62,000 bases of DNA from Lingula anatina (lineage: Eukaryota; Brachiopoda; Lingulata; Lingulida; Lingulidae). The stretch lies in the NCBI RefSeq assembly GCF_001039355.2, contig NW_019774625.1:377979-439978 (forward strand). The letters run 5' to 3'. The notes under the pieces are model-generated. The model did not search any database. It saw nothing but the letters and a program-made list of their open reading frames with translations, and was not told where the DNA came from. Position 1 is the first letter of the stretch, and the number at the start of each line of letters is the position of its first letter. The translations under genes were made by a program, and so were the position numbers. This document shows positions 22,111 through 45,399 of the stretch, in pieces.

Positions 22111-24087
22111 TGTGAAATATGGATATCTACGAACGGTATTTAATGCAAGTCCTAGGTCTCGCGTTTTTAGGGATGGATGTCCTAGGAATATACGTTACTA
22201 GGATTTAACGTCCATGTGACAACAGATACCAAAGAATGCCCACGGCTGAGAATGTAATTCCGGATTGGGCCTGTTTTTCTGATTTATACTAGGAACATAT
22301 GTCCTAATGACTTTCTTTCTCTGACATAAAAATTGATATAAATAGGAAATTGTAAATAAAATTGCATGTTTCAATTAATACTTATATATTTTTTCCAATT
22401 AATTGAACGGATTAAAATATTGTAGAGAAGAAGACTTCACATACATTTTTTTCACTAGTCAAAAAATCAATTTAGGTATCTGATTGCCGATAAATGTGAG
22501 CAGAAAAGTATACGATTTCCCATCAAGTTCAATAGTAATTTTAACTGTATCTCTTCTAACTAGTTTTTTTTCACACAGTGAATGTTAGATTTTCTGACAA
22601 TGAACGTTTCAGGATAAATACATAACTACTACTCTCTAACTTGATATGCATGAAGTACCGAAGTAATGTACGTCCAATGCCAAAGCAGCATTTTTCTCCA
22701 TTTAAGATATGATTTTAATATCTTACTAAAATGAAAATCGAGACCAGTTTAGATGTGCATTTTGTATTTTCTAACAGTAACTACCGGTATTCTATTTTTT
22801 TTTTTAAATAAAAAATGTGAATACTTTCATCATCATTACTTAATCTTAATGTACATTTTTTATGAATTCTTTCTTTTTTCACAAATGTAATGCAATATCA
22901 TTACAATTATTAAGGCCACACATGGTAGGATTTAGAACGCTTTCCCAGTGCATGGATCGCGTCTTTTTTTTTTTTAACTTATCTGAAAATTAATATACAG
23001 ATATGAAACAAATGGTATTAGTTGAAACATGGTCTTTATCGTGACTTTCAAGAACCTGGCTTATTCGTAATTCTTTTAATGCAGAAAATTCTCATTACTT
23101 TCAAAATATAAAAATAAACCACATCTACTGAAAATCAATTATCCCACGCAGTCTGTCATCTATGCATAAGTTGGGTTCAAATTTGTTTGAAGACTTTGGA
23201 TTTTGATGTTTTTTTAATGAATTAGCAACTTTCAACTTTAATCAAAAAGCAGATATCACCATTAAAAGAACTAACTGGTGTACCAAATTTCCTGAATTAC
23301 AGCATGCAAACATTTCTTGAGGTTGTTATATAACAAGTTTTTTTACAAATTGATATTGTTTGCATCAATATTATAACAAAAATATAGTTTAGATGAAAAT
23401 AATTTCGAGTTTTAAGCCTGAAAGTATATTTTATGATTTGACTAAAAAACTTGTTTGGCTAAAAAAATTGATTTGGCTAGAACAAAACTGAAATTTGGTC
23501 AAAACAAAAATATTACTGTTGCTATGCCAGGGACCAAAATGTTGACTTCCCTCAATTCTTTACAAACCTCAAGGAATTAAAATTTAAAAAATAGGTCTCA
23601 AACATTTCTCATATTAAAGAAATTTCTATCATGAACAATGGAAACAAAATCAGCATAGGGGAGTAAACATTTTAACATCCATGAGCATACTCCCCTAGAC
23701 ATATTAACATATCAATAGTGACTAGTCTAGAGGCGTTGTGTACACTCATTTCGGTTTATTGTATATGTTCACATATATCTGTCAAACTGTACATTTTTCT
23801 CAGTATATGCTGGTGCAGTAAAAACAGATATATAAATTTATTTGCACTTTGAACCATCAAGTTAAAAATTTTTATCAGGGAAAAAGTCTAAAAAACAAGA
23901 AGAGCATGTCCATTTTCAAAAATGATGAAATATATTTTTTTTTTGGCAAGTGAATAATCCTAGTGAGCTTGAAACAAAAACAGCAACATTTGGGAAAAAA
24001 CAAGAAATGAATATGGCTTTGACATCTGCTCTGGAAACACAGACAGACTCAGGTGATGGCAACATGTATACATCCTGGAAAGCATAC

Positions 24088-24177
24088 CTGGTACTATCCA
24101 TTCCATCTCTTCCAATTTTTTCCTGTATGTAGTCTTTAATCCTATATAGAGCAGCATTTCTGCAGAGTTCTCGCAGC
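24088..24177 (-). pseudogene. Truncated copy of ATAD1 exon 9
   Basis: It matches the 3' part of exon 9 (24857-25008), keeping [14 protein letters not shown] and the GTATGC donor, but the first half (including GFSGSD) is gone. It is still open in frame. With 20273-20393 it forms the remains of a tandem duplication of the gene's 3' end. Confidence 0.8.
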
Positions 24178-24412
24178 TTTTACTTAAACACGTAAACAAC
24201 ATTCAGTTTTCTTTTTCAATTTTGTCAATTTTGTGTAGTTGACAACGCAGCAGATCAACATGGTTGGATATTAGAGATTTTGTGGTATTTACATTTACAA
24301 TCATAATTTAGCTTTCAGCATACATAAATATGACAGAAACTCAGGAAGACAATTTTTTGGGAACAATACTTATTACAGCATCATGTAAGAAAAAGACATT
24401 TACCAGTTGATC

Positions 24413-26559
24413 TTAATCTAAGTGAAAGTTTGTCTGTTGGAATCCATGAATATGAGTGCAGTTTGTCATCTTTTCCAGTGATTTTTCTATATCTGCCATA
24501 CTGATCCTACGAAGACTAGGTGAACCGTTTTCATCTGGGAAGGTGCTAAAATAAAAAAATTCTAACTTTGTGGTTACAGTTACACAAGTAAGTTTTTCAA
24601 AGTTTTTCTCTTTTATATATTTTGAAATATTATGTTATATTTATAATCTAGGATCTAAGGAGGCCAACTACAAACACTCAAGTCTGACAACGTACAGACC
24701 TAAATATTTCAAAAGTAAGACAAGCACAAGTATCTTGATAAGTCAAAGTATAAAACAATCCAAATTCAATCCACAGAAAAATGATGCTGCTGTCGAGCTA
24801 CGAGCCTATCATAAAATTACCAACATGTGCAGCATCCTTTATCCTGGAAAGCATACCTGGTACTGTCCATTCCGTCTCGTCTAATTTCTTCCTGTATGTA
24901 TTCTTTAATCCTGTATAGAGCAGCATTCCTGCAGAGTTCTCGTAGGTCACTTCCAGAGAAGCCATTGGTAAGCTTGGCAACTTCAGTAAGGTCTACACTA
25001 GAGTCCAACTGAAACAAGAAGTAAACATATACAACATTCTTGAAATAAAAAAAAATCTCTCTCCATTTTATTATCATTTAGGGTGGGTAAATGAATCTAT
25101 CATATCAGCTAGTGTTCACCAACTCCACTGGACTCGAGATGAATGAAGTCAGATTAAAATGCCTTCTCTTGTTTCCAATGTACTTGTATTATCACCAGCT
25201 CTTTTGCAATCTACTCAACGCCTGCATTTAGTGATGATACAAATGTACGAATAAATGGATGAACTGACAGACAGGCAGGCAGGCAGGATAACACGATCCC
25301 CAACTTTTGTCACCAAAGTACAGGCATAAAAATGTACATGCATATGCTAGCAGAAATACCAGAGGCCTTAAAAACAAGGGAATCCACAGGTAATGTTTTA
25401 TACACCTACCTCTTCATCTGCCAATATGATTTCCAGAATATGCTTCCTCTGGTTTTGACCCTTAAACAAAACATACACCTAATAACATTTTCATTAAAGT
25501 GGGACTTCAAATAAAACATTCATTTCAATTATTAAAGCTCATACTGTCATTATGAGTGTAGAAAATAGATATAACATTTTATCATGCATATTGATAATAT
25601 ATTACATACAGGTTTTGCAATATGAAACATGCTGGGCATTCTCCTCAATATTGCAGGATCTACGTCCGAGGCTCTGTTTGTGGCACCAATAATCATCACC
25701 CTACAGTTAGGGTCTGTCACCAAGCCATCCCATAATGTCATAAACTGGGTTTTCATTAGAGCTGTAGCTTCATGATCACTCGAGTTTCTTGACCTCAGAA
25801 ATGCATCTGAAATTTTAAAATGGGCTTACAATGGTTCAAAATTGATATTTTACCTTATTAACAATGGTTCATTAACAAGCTGTCATTTGCAAGGATTAAC
25901 AGATTAAAATTGGCATCAAAAGAAGGCCTATGCTTTCCAGACCACTAGATGACACAATTTTTGGGAAATTTTTGGTTCATTGGAATGACCTGAAGATGGC
26001 CTAGAAAACTACCAGAAAGTAATTTGATATACTAAAAACTACTAGAGCACTGTTACAGTATTATACATAAAATCACATATTTCTGCTTTTTTAGATACTA
26101 GACAAGCATACCTATTTCATCAATGAAAATGATGGTTGGTTGAATCTTGACGGCCTGAAAAACAAATGATAAACACAAAAACATGAATAAATTTAAATAT
26201 TGAATATTTCAGACTTGTACTATTTTCACAATATTTCTGTAAAATGCATAAATTCTTAGATTTCAAATGATTAACAAACCAACAAAAATTTCCTTTATAG
26301 TTGGAAATTTGGGGAATTAAAAAGAATCAATGCTCACACAAATCTTTGTTATGTACATTCAGACCATGCTCAAATTACCAGAGAAAACACTGCTTCTGCA
26401 CGCTTCTGTGATTCTCCATACCATTTATCAAGCAGAGATGTGATCTGGAGGTTTATGAATCTTGCACCTGGGAAGTTTAAAGAGTAATCCCTAAATGAAA
26501 CACACTTACATGATATATATAATTAATTCTGTATATCATTACAGGTACACACACACACA

Positions 26560-26602
<43 letters not shown>

Positions 26603-29600
26603 GCATGGCTTATTCCAATATTTTAAATAGTATATACTTTTCTTAATTTAAATTAATCATCATGAAAAAGTATGTTTGAATATTTCTAATAAGGGTTAAA
26701 TTTTCATTTGGATAATAAGTTGAATAATTACAACAGTCAGAAACATACAATTTCCATCACACTTTCATAGTCAGGATTTTTTGTTCAAAATCAATAATCT
26801 CTTGAATAAACTAAACCTCCTTGGGATCACAGACTATTATTAGAACCAAGGCCTGCATCACTGAAAAAGAAGTATTGAGTTTGCATGCATAGCTGACCTC
26901 AAGAATCGATGCAGCTTGAGATTTTTTATAGTTTGATGGCATGGTGACATTTATTGGAAGAGATATGGAAGTCCTGTGCTCTGATCTTGTTTTTTAATTG
27001 AATAATTCTGTATATCATTATAGGTCCATGCTTGGAGACATATTGTTTTTCTTAGAAATATCAATTTCTACGTGCAGTGTAAAAAAGCAGATGAACTGGG
27101 TCAATGGGTTCTCTTCATAAAAAAATACCTAGAAGCAACTACTAAGAAGACTGTTTTCACTAGACAAAACCCCGACTCAGAAAACATCTTCTTAAAAGTG
27201 TGTTGACAGATAAAACCAGTTTAGCTAAAAAAAATTTATTTACATCACACAGGATTTAAAAACAGTAAGCTGTAAGTATACTACTTTTTGGAAAAACTTA
27301 CCAGGTCCCAAATAGAAGTTGTTCGTCAGTTCAATATGTGCGTTATACAATGAATGAAAGGCAAAGGTCTTCATGTATGTAAATTTTTCGTGAAATGTGT
27401 TGAAAATGGTACAAAAAAAAGGCAGCAAAGCTGTTAAATGTACAGCCGACAAGAAAGAAAAATAATCCAATCAAGCTGGTTTGCCAATTTGAGTTGTATG
27501 TAAGGGTTTTCATTTCATTTGTATAATGGTGAATAAAATATGCAAAAAATAGTGAAAAAAAAAAAACAGCATTACTTTTTGAAAAATCATCTGATCAGGC
27601 TGATTTTTGAACTTGACTTGTATTTTTTTTAATATTCATCAGTTCTATAAGTTTGAATACAAAAGGTAAAAAGGTTTTCATGTTATTTGTACAGACACAT
27701 CTGTGTCCATATATATAACCAGCTGAATTCTAAAAATAATTCATCCAAATAATTCAATGAAGAAAAGAAAATAGAGAGAAAAGTTACCTTTAAGTGCTTA
27801 TGCATGCCAACACCACTGGTTTCAAATCCCTATATATACAAGTTTATTGAACTGTGATAAAAGGCGCATTCAGATTCACACATCGTACTTGCTGGGTTGG
27901 TCCAACTCTCCATTCCTGCTTAAGTGCAATCAGTGGAACCATCTTAATCAGCACCCAATAGTTAATTACCCTCCCTCCAAGCTGCTTCAGGAGGGGTGTC
28001 AGACAATTAAGCTGATCCCAATGATTGCACTTTAGCAAGAATCCCTTGCAGAGTTGAACCGACCCAGCTAGTACGATGCTTGAATCTGAATGCAATGCTT
28101 GTGACAAATATTAAAACCTTTGCACCATGAAATTGCGGTTCATGTCTTTATTTGGTGTTGGCGATCACTAACTCACCGCTCGAAATCACAATGAGCAATT
28201 ATGTTTCTAAGGCCTGAGATTATAGTATACATGTACCTCTTACCTACAAGTAGACATGCTCTACATTTACAAGTCAGTCACTGTTCAAGATAAATTAGTA
28301 CTAATACTAGTATTGTTGATTCTACCTGCTTCTTTAGCCATTGCTTTGGCAACCATAGTCTTCCCACATCCTGGAGGCCCGTACAGCAGCACACCTAAAT
28401 TACACCAATGAAAAAAGGAAAAACATTTACATTTATTATTACTCCATGTTCATGACCAACAAGGTTCTATATACAAGAAGGGTTGCAAGGCCCTTTAGTC
28501 GTCCCCCTCCTCATACCTCGAGTGAAAAAAAGCATGGTTACAGCCTTACTATTATTATAATTAAAAAAAGGTTATATGTTATACAGTAGGAGTCAGATGG
28601 CTTCATATTATCAAAAAAAAAAAATAATAATAATAATAAAAATGTACATTCACAGAACATGTGTTAGAAAGAAGGGCTGCGTGGAGAAGGATTGACTTAT
28701 CATCAATGTTTTAACATATTAAAATATGCCTGTAGAATGCTGCATCACAAAACTGGACATATGATTAAATAATTCATATTTTCTATACTACATGTACATA
28801 ATATTCTTGTGTCATACATCTTTTTCTAGTTTACAATTAGTATTTAGAGAAGACCATTACAAAAAATTATGATATGACTAATTGCCATTATTCCTTTGTA
28901 TCTTAAATGTAACTGAAAATTCTTTTGTGTTCTTATTTTAGATATAATATACTGGTGCTGTTTTTATTTTCAGTGTACACAAAGCTGTTTAGCATGTCCA
29001 ACATCAATTATCATCTGCTGGTCCCAAGCATAGGACAAAGACACATTTCCGCAGTTAATATGCCTCCTTCCTCTCCCAGTTAACACTGACTAATGTATTC
29101 AAGAGAAATTTTAAGTAAATTTCAGCTCAAGCCCCAGAAGAAAAAGAACTTGTCAGTGACCAGTTGAAGGAAAGTCTTAAGATATTCTACAAATTCATTT
29201 TCAACTTAATACCCACACTACCCTTTGTCCTTAATTAAACTGTAAAACTCCTGCTATACTTTTGGGTCATTTGGTGCAACATCAGCAGAAACAAAGAAAA
29301 GTATGGATTTTAAACCTATGGTATAAATATACCAGTTGTGGCAAATGAACGAGAGGGATATTTAATTGATTCCAGATATTGACACAACAGAACATTAATG
29401 TGATGACACGCATCACATTAAGGGGTTACTGATTCTTTTCCAGCTTATCATAGCTGATGACTGAACAAAGAATTCCAACTTGTTTCAAGATCTTATGAAA
29501 CTTGTATATCCTACATTTCCAGTGACCTGACAGGAGTAGTACCAACCCATCTAGACTGGTCATACATTACAATTATTAATTTAAAGGCAAATAATTAATT

Positions 29601-32600
29601 AATTTCAAATACTTTTTTCAAAAGATATACAAGTTTAAAGTAGAGAAAAAAAAAACAATACAAAGCTCACCCTTTGGAGCTCTCAGTAAACTAGACCCCA
29701 TCACCAAATCATGTCTCTTGAAAGGGAAAATCACTGTTTCTCTAATATCTTCTTTTACTTCTTGAAGACCACCAATATCTGTCCAGTCCATCTCAATGCT
29801 GCACAAATCCACAAGGTTGGCAGCCACACATAATTCATAATCTGTTAACTTCTGAAAATGTAATTAAACAGTGAATCAGTATGAAATAAAAATAAAAGAT
29901 GTGCACAATTCATGAAATGATTTAAAGATTTTACTCTTAAAGTTTTAAAGATTCTGCTCTGTGTACATTACTTTTTGTAACCATAAACCATGCACGTTTA
30001 AGTTGATAAGGGCCATTCCGTGGTATTTTTTTGCTGTTACGGAAGGACATTTGACACTTCAAATGAAAATATTTTCAAAAGTAAAAAAGTTACAAGGTCC
30101 ATTTTTTGTATGTTTATTCTTCTATATGTAAGTTATTATTAGGCAAAAAATTAGGTTTAAAAAAATTATAGTTATGAAAAAATTGTAATAAATAGTTAGC
30201 ATCTCGGAAGGACGTGAAATGGACATGGAATTTTAACTTTCAACTTCAACACTAAAATTCTGCTCTGTCTGTGTATATATTTTTAAAGTCAAATCAAAAT
30301 ATGAATATTTGATTATTTCACTTTCTCAGTGTATAAAAATGTTTTTGGAAAAAAAATAATAAATTTGAAAATTTTGCATATAAAAAAATTGAGTAGGCGT
30401 CATGGAAGGATGCATCTCGGAAGGACGTTTTGTCCATTGCTAAATAAAATGTAAAATAAGGCCAATAAAAATATTTTATGAATACATACCAGCATAAGTT
30501 TGATGAATAATATCAAAGGTAAACATTTCCTTCTATGGTAATGTATTTCATCTTCAAACATGTTACTAATTTTGACTATAATATAAGTTCTCATCTGCTC
30601 TGATCATCTTTAAATAATATTGAGACATTTTTAGAGAAAATCTTACCTAATCTATTAATTATAAATATAAACAATTGTCTAAATTATAATAACTTCAAAA
30701 TTATTCATTCAAATGAAATGTTTCTCAGTTTAAAAATGCTTATATATATAATAATTGTGAATTTTAAGTTCAAGGTTATCTTGAAAGACATAAAGGTTTA
30801 GGGCTCATTGGTCACATGACCTGTTATGGTCCAATCAAAATGCCTCATACGTGCTTCCACTGTGCTAGGTGTCATGTTTAATGCTAATATATTTGGATTT
30901 AATTTCTTATTGAAGTGGTTCTAAGCAAAAATGTTTTCATATTTTGTTGGCCCCTATCATGGTTGAGGAGAATATGAAGTTATAAGTTTTTAGCTTTTGT
31001 AGTTACTGAGAAAAGTTAAAAAATAGGTACCAAAATCATCTTGGAAGGACAAATTGATATTAATTAATCCATTATTTTATAATCAAATATTTTTTAATCT
31101 AATGCACTTGACTAAATGTAAGAAATAAGTTATATTTAATGGATTTATCCTTTATTGTTTAAAATGATCTCTATTATGAAAAATATATCAAAAATAAAAA
31201 TGTCCTTCCGTGACACTATTTTATAAGTTTTCCAGATAGAAGTGTCAATAAAATCATAATTAATCATCAGAATCTAAAATTTCTTTTGGATTCTGGTGTC
31301 TTATGGTGTCTGGTTTCAGAAATTATAAGTTTTATAAGTAGGATTCCTTTCTCAAATTTTGACGTCTGCGGACCAAATACCACGGAATGGCCCATAAATT
31401 ATGAGATGCCAGTTCTTTTCAGCTTCATGTAGGATTTATGACTCAGTAGTTCACTTAAATAAATCCCCCGCACCACCCCCCATAAGCTTTTAAGGCGTAT
31501 GCCTTGAGGATTTTACAACCAAAAATTCAATTCAAAGTTCCATCTTAAATAACAATAATTATCTTCACAAAACCCTTAACTGTCACAGGAGGGGTTTTTG
31601 TCATTTAAACATAAAATAATACCTTTTGAACATGCGCTTTAAACTGGATGGATAAAATGAGCATGATACTTTTTATGTCATAAAATCTTAAATTTCAAAT
31701 TTCCCTTCAGAAGTGCAAATTTAGAAAACTCTTTTACTTTGCACCAAAATGGTTTTTGTTAAATTATCATTTTAAAATCAATTCTGTTTTTTTTTCATGC
31801 ATAGCACAGTTCTAAAATTGACCCAACTGATGCAAAGCACTTGTGACCACTAAAAGTGCACATTAACTTAGTTATTCTATGGACACTAACTAATTCAAAG
31901 GCACAAAGCCAACTTACCACTGTTTCCTTCACTCCAATTTTCTTCATAAGATCTTTTGCCTGGTAACAAATTTAATTATGTGACAATTCAATGATCAATG
32001 ACAATAACTGTAAATGACAGTTACAATTGTAAAGATTTTTATGCAAGTACCCTTGACCTCTTTTTTTCCAAGTGACCATTACAACACATTTTACTTTTAA
32101 GTACAATGGCATGAACATGTATTTAAAATAACAAATCACACCTTCACAAGTTGTAGAAAGATATTTGTTAGTATCCAAATTTAGGACTGGCAGTCTGAAC
32201 ATCAAAATTAAAGCATTAACCAAGGTCTTAGACCCCATTCCCACAGATTTTAGATCGATCTTTCCCTGTGAGGAGTCTTAGTAGATTACTGTCAGCTTAG
32301 CCGACTTAAGCGTCTGTCCCGCCTACTAAAAGATGTAAGGGGGTAATTAACTGTCGTGCACGCTCGGCTGACTGCAATTTAGCGTGAACCTGCAGGGAGT
32401 TAGGTCGATCTAAATCTAAATCTCTGGATCAATCTTAATCTCTGGGAATGCACCCTTAGTTGGCTTGAAAAGTGGGCCATCAAAGACTATTGAAAACAAG
32501 GCCAAAACTAAACCAATCGAGCTAATTTTTGTAATTGATCTGTATATTAGTCCTATGAATCAGTCCTGCAAGTTTTAAAGCAAAACATGAAAAGATATTC

Positions 32601-35068
32601 TTTTGATATGTATAAGGGTGCCCGGTGGAAAAAATATGCCCAAAAAGCAAAAAACAGCATAATTTTTGGAAAAAATGGTCTGATCAAGCTGATTTCTGAA
32701 ACTCCATGTGTATTTTAGGAATTTCCATCAGTTCTGTACTAGAAAGTTTGAAAAAAAAAAGATCAATTGTTATAACACTGAACGTGCATGGAGATGATGA
32801 CGACAACAGACACAGGTGACAGCTATAGGTACAGACACATTTGTGTCTGGAGATAAAAAGCTTTGAAAAGAATAAAAGTTAAAAACTGAACCATAATTTA
32901 TGTACTATTAGAACTGCATATTAATATAGTGCCCAAGTAATGCGCTCAACAATCTATAGTACATACAAAACATAAAACACATTTTGCAACTTACATTGCA
33001 GTGCTAGCAACAAGTACTTTTATATTTGTGACATAAAATGGGGTTTGAGTTAATTCAGAATTCCTGATCACAAAATCAGCTGGAGATTACAAGCTGCTAT
33101 TTTGTTTTTAAAGCCTGAAAATCATTAACTTTACACCTTTGTTAAACTCACAAAGATGATAGATAAGGAAATATTGAGATTTTCTGGCACAGAGCCAAGA
33201 GTACTGATGTACAATTTCTAGGTCAGGTGCTTGTAGACAAATCAAAACAAGTTAGTTTAATTATTTCAGTCCCTCAATTTTTATCTTGTTTCTAAGTAAA
33301 AAAAAAGTGGTTGGTGTTTAAACATTCATTTTTTTTGTACAAATAACTTGAAAACTATCATACAAGCTAGGAGAGTAAGGCTGCCTTCACATGAAAAATC
33401 TATTTTCTAAAAATCTATTTGCAGTATCTTGTGATCACAGTCTGTGCCCTGAATACCCCACGGCGTAATTACGGGCAGTGGAAGCCAGTTACTTCCAAAG
33501 CTGTAAATAATTCTCGGCTGCGCTCGGAGGAGATTCTGACACCTTGACGCATGCGCAGTAGTATCTCTAAGCTGTGGAGTTTATCAGTTTAGTTGTGACA
33601 ACTCAAGCATACAGACGCGTAATATGGCCAGTGGTAGTGCTTGTTGTTGCACAAAATCGACAATCACATTTTTCAAAGCAACTGCGACCACCATTTACTT
33701 TCTAACTTCCTGCTACGCATGCGTCAAGGTATGATAATCTCCTCCGAGCGCAGCTGAGAATTAATTACAGCTTTGGAAGTAACTCACTCGTGCTGCCAGT
33801 AATTACGCCGTGGGGTATTCAGGGCAAAGACCCTGATCACAAGATACCGCAAATAGATTTTTAGATTTTTAGAAAATTGATTTTTCATGTGAATGCAGCT
33901 TCAATTTTTAACCATTTCAATAATTGCATGGTCACAGACAGACACAGAATAACTTTCATAAGAATCATTGATGAAAACTAAGAAGAAAATTACATTGTTC
34001 CAATTAAGACAACCAAGGCTGTGTGGGTGGGGGCATCTTGATAGTCCAAAGGTTCATTAGTCCGAAAAATGGTAACATTTTCATCAGTTCTTTAATTGGT
34101 TCAAAGGTTCTAAAGTGAACATTCGGACCAATGAACCTTCAAACTATTGCTATGGCACCCTGTGGGTTACATCCTTATACCTCCCCACATCTCTACAGTA
34201 CTCCCTCTTTGGTTTCTGATATCAGAATTTTAAAGAGCTGAATCACAGCTATTCCCAGATTTTAGATTGATCTATCCCTATGGGGAGTCTCACTAGATTA
34301 CTGTCAGCTTAGCCTGTTTAAATGTCTGTCCCGCCTACTAAAAGCTGTAAAGGAGTAATTAACTCCTGTGTGTGCTCTGCTGACAGCAATTTAGCATGAC
34401 CCCCCAGGGAGTTAGGTCGATCCAGATGGATCTATCTAAATCTGTGGGAATGCAGTCTTAAACTCCACCAAATGGCATTGTTTGCCCTCCAAAACACCGA
34501 ACCCCACAACATGGGTGCATGGCTTCACATCCGAAGCCTGTTATTCTAAAAAAAAACGGGACCCCCAGTTCAAATAATCCTGGATCCGCTCCTGATAATG
34601 CGGGTAAGTAACGATATGGAAGGAAATAAAGAGATGACCCCGCTGCGTGGCTTTACAATTAACTTGCTATAGTATGTATACTCATGTATATAGTTTATCG
34701 ATCATGACCACCATTGCAATCTGAACTTTTCTGTTTCATCATCCTTGTAATGACTTATTAAATCTTACTTTCTGGAGAGCCTTTTCCTTATCCGAACTTG
34801 TTGGATCTAATACGTTTTTCAACCATTTTACAGTAAAATATGTGGCGATCAGTGTCACAGAAACGCCAATTAGACTGTGTATTAATTTGGCAATAAGTTC
34901 GTGTCTCTGTAGTCCTTGGATGATTTTCACTTCTTCGGGATGTGCCAGCGCATATCCTGGTTCCCCGGCCTTGCTTATTAATAACCCTCGTGGTTTAAAA
35001 TGTTCTATGAATGATAACAGTTTTGAGAGCAGTCCACCATCGGATGCGATAGCACTGGAAGACGCCAT
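24413..35068 (-). CDS. ATAD1: ATAD1 / Msp1 AAA ATPase (Thorase)
   Basis: Ten exons, 5' to 3': 34769-35068, 31918-31959, 29671-29851, 28326-28394, 26379-26467, 26112-26154, 25610-25806, 25410-25460, 24857-25008, 24413-24545 (418 aa; all phases agree). ATAD1 extracts mislocalised tail-anchored proteins from the mitochondrial outer membrane and, in neurons, disassembles AMPA-receptor/GRIP complexes. Visible: an N-terminal membrane segment at about 61-81, then [10 protein letters not shown], Walker A GPPGCGKT (180-187), pore-loop KWYGESQK, Walker B IIFIDEID (235-242), [12 protein letters not shown], sensor GATNR (282-286), arginine fingers RR (296-297) and [11 protein letters not shown]. The N-terminus is about 45 residues longer than in human and the C-terminus (ending HLD) is divergent. 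It faces PTEN head-to-head. Confidence 0.95.
26546..26599. repeat. (CA)n microsatellite
   Basis: A CA dinucleotide run with one interruption, in an ATAD1 intron. Confidence 0.95.
27861..28098. mobile_element. Palindromic MITE family 2, copy 1
   Basis: The ends are inverted (GCATTCAGATTCA and TGAATCTGAATGC). Internal arms carry GTGCAATCAGTGG and its inverted partner CCCAATGATTGCAC, and a TTAATTACC core. It lies in an ATAD1 intron and a second copy is at 36550-36800. There is no coding capacity. Confidence 0.8.
30010..31393. mobile_element. 1.38 kb non-autonomous DNA transposon with 19-bp perfect TIRs
   Basis: Left end GGGCCATTCCGTGGTATTT (30010-30028) is repeated exactly inverted at 31375-31393, and ATAA flanks both sides (30006-30009, 31394-31397) as a probable target duplication. 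The interior has no ORF but repeats GGAAGGAC or its complement many times, often preceded by TCTC, TTAC or TCTT. It sits in intron 2 of ATAD1. The superfamily is not identified. Confidence 0.85.
32231..32455. mobile_element. Palindromic MITE family 1, copy 3
   Basis: The ends are ATTCCCACAG and CTGGGAATGC, flanked on both sides by TTA (32228-32230, 32456-32458), a three-base target duplication as used by PIF/Harbinger elements. Internal blocks match 3045-3490. It lies in intron 1 of ATAD1. Confidence 0.85.
33380..33901. mobile_element. Long palindromic MITE family 3
   Basis: Arms of about 180 bp (33380-33560 and 33715-33901) are inverted copies. Shared blocks include TTCACATGAAAAATC, CACGGCGTAATTAC, CTCCGAGCGCAGC and CATGCGTCAAGG with their complements. 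The central spacer is about 150 bp. It lies in intron 1 of ATAD1. Confidence 0.88.
34246..34457. mobile_element. Palindromic MITE family 1, copy 4
   Basis: It carries the same blocks as the copy at 32231 (GGGGAGTCTCACTAGATTACTG, TGTCCCGCCTACTAAAAG, CAGGGAGTTAGGTCGATCC) and ends GTGGGAATGCAGTC followed by TTA. It lies in intron 1 of ATAD1. Confidence 0.82.
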
Positions 35069-35598
35069 GTTGATGACGTAAATTTCAATATCCTGTAGGT
35101 TATAATGGAAAGTTATTAAGTTTCATTCTCTCTTAGCAACATAATTTATTAACTTTTTATTTAGCCACTTCATCATACTACTTTATTGCATTAAGTAATG
35201 CTCACTAAAGCTGTAGTCCACCTTGATCAAAGGTAGCACTGAATATATATTTCCAAGATTGACCTTCGATAAACTAGGCCTCTAAAAACTGGGTCAACTA
35301 AGAGTTAATCGGCTTTATTTGAAAAGAAAAACATCAAACAATCAAAATATATCCACTTAAACATTTTAACGTGATGGGGATATTTCATTCTTCAATTTCG
35401 AAATACATTTCTTCATTAGCTCGTTTTAAGATAAATTTTCAAGGAACTATTTCCTAGCACGTGCTTTGTGTATCCATCCACCAGGAAGACGCCATCATGG
35501 ATCCTGTGGGTTTCGTACCTTGAGCAAGGACGCCAAAAAGACCAGTTCTTCACTTACAAATAAGAAATAATCCACATTTAACTTTAGGAGAATGCTTT
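35069..35598. promoter_or_regulatory. Shared ATAD1-PTEN bidirectional promoter region
   Basis: About 530 bp separate the two divergent start codons and must hold both 5' UTRs and promoters. No TATA box or clear CpG island is obvious. On the PTEN side the reading frame is open from 35524 to the ATG at 35599, and a second ATG at 35592 in another frame opens a short overlapping uORF. Confidence 0.7.

Positions 35599-45399
<9,801 letters not shown>

Larger units (their letters stand above)
19705..24412. other. Intergenic region with decayed ATAD1 exon copies
   Basis: No intact gene is seen. It holds two pseudo-exons (below), a C-rich run (about 21167-21182), a TC microsatellite and a GC-richer repeat-like block. 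About 3.3 kb (about 20,700-24,070) separates the two pseudo-exons. Confidence 0.6.

Noticed and set aside
24088-24177. Second ATAD1 exon 9 as a mutually exclusive alternative exon
   Set aside because: The first half of the exon, including GFSGSD, is missing and no good acceptor in phase is seen, so decay is more likely.
30010-31393. CRISPR-like or satellite array based on the repeated GGAAGGAC word
   Set aside because: Spacing is irregular and perfect terminal inverted repeats mark it as a transposon.
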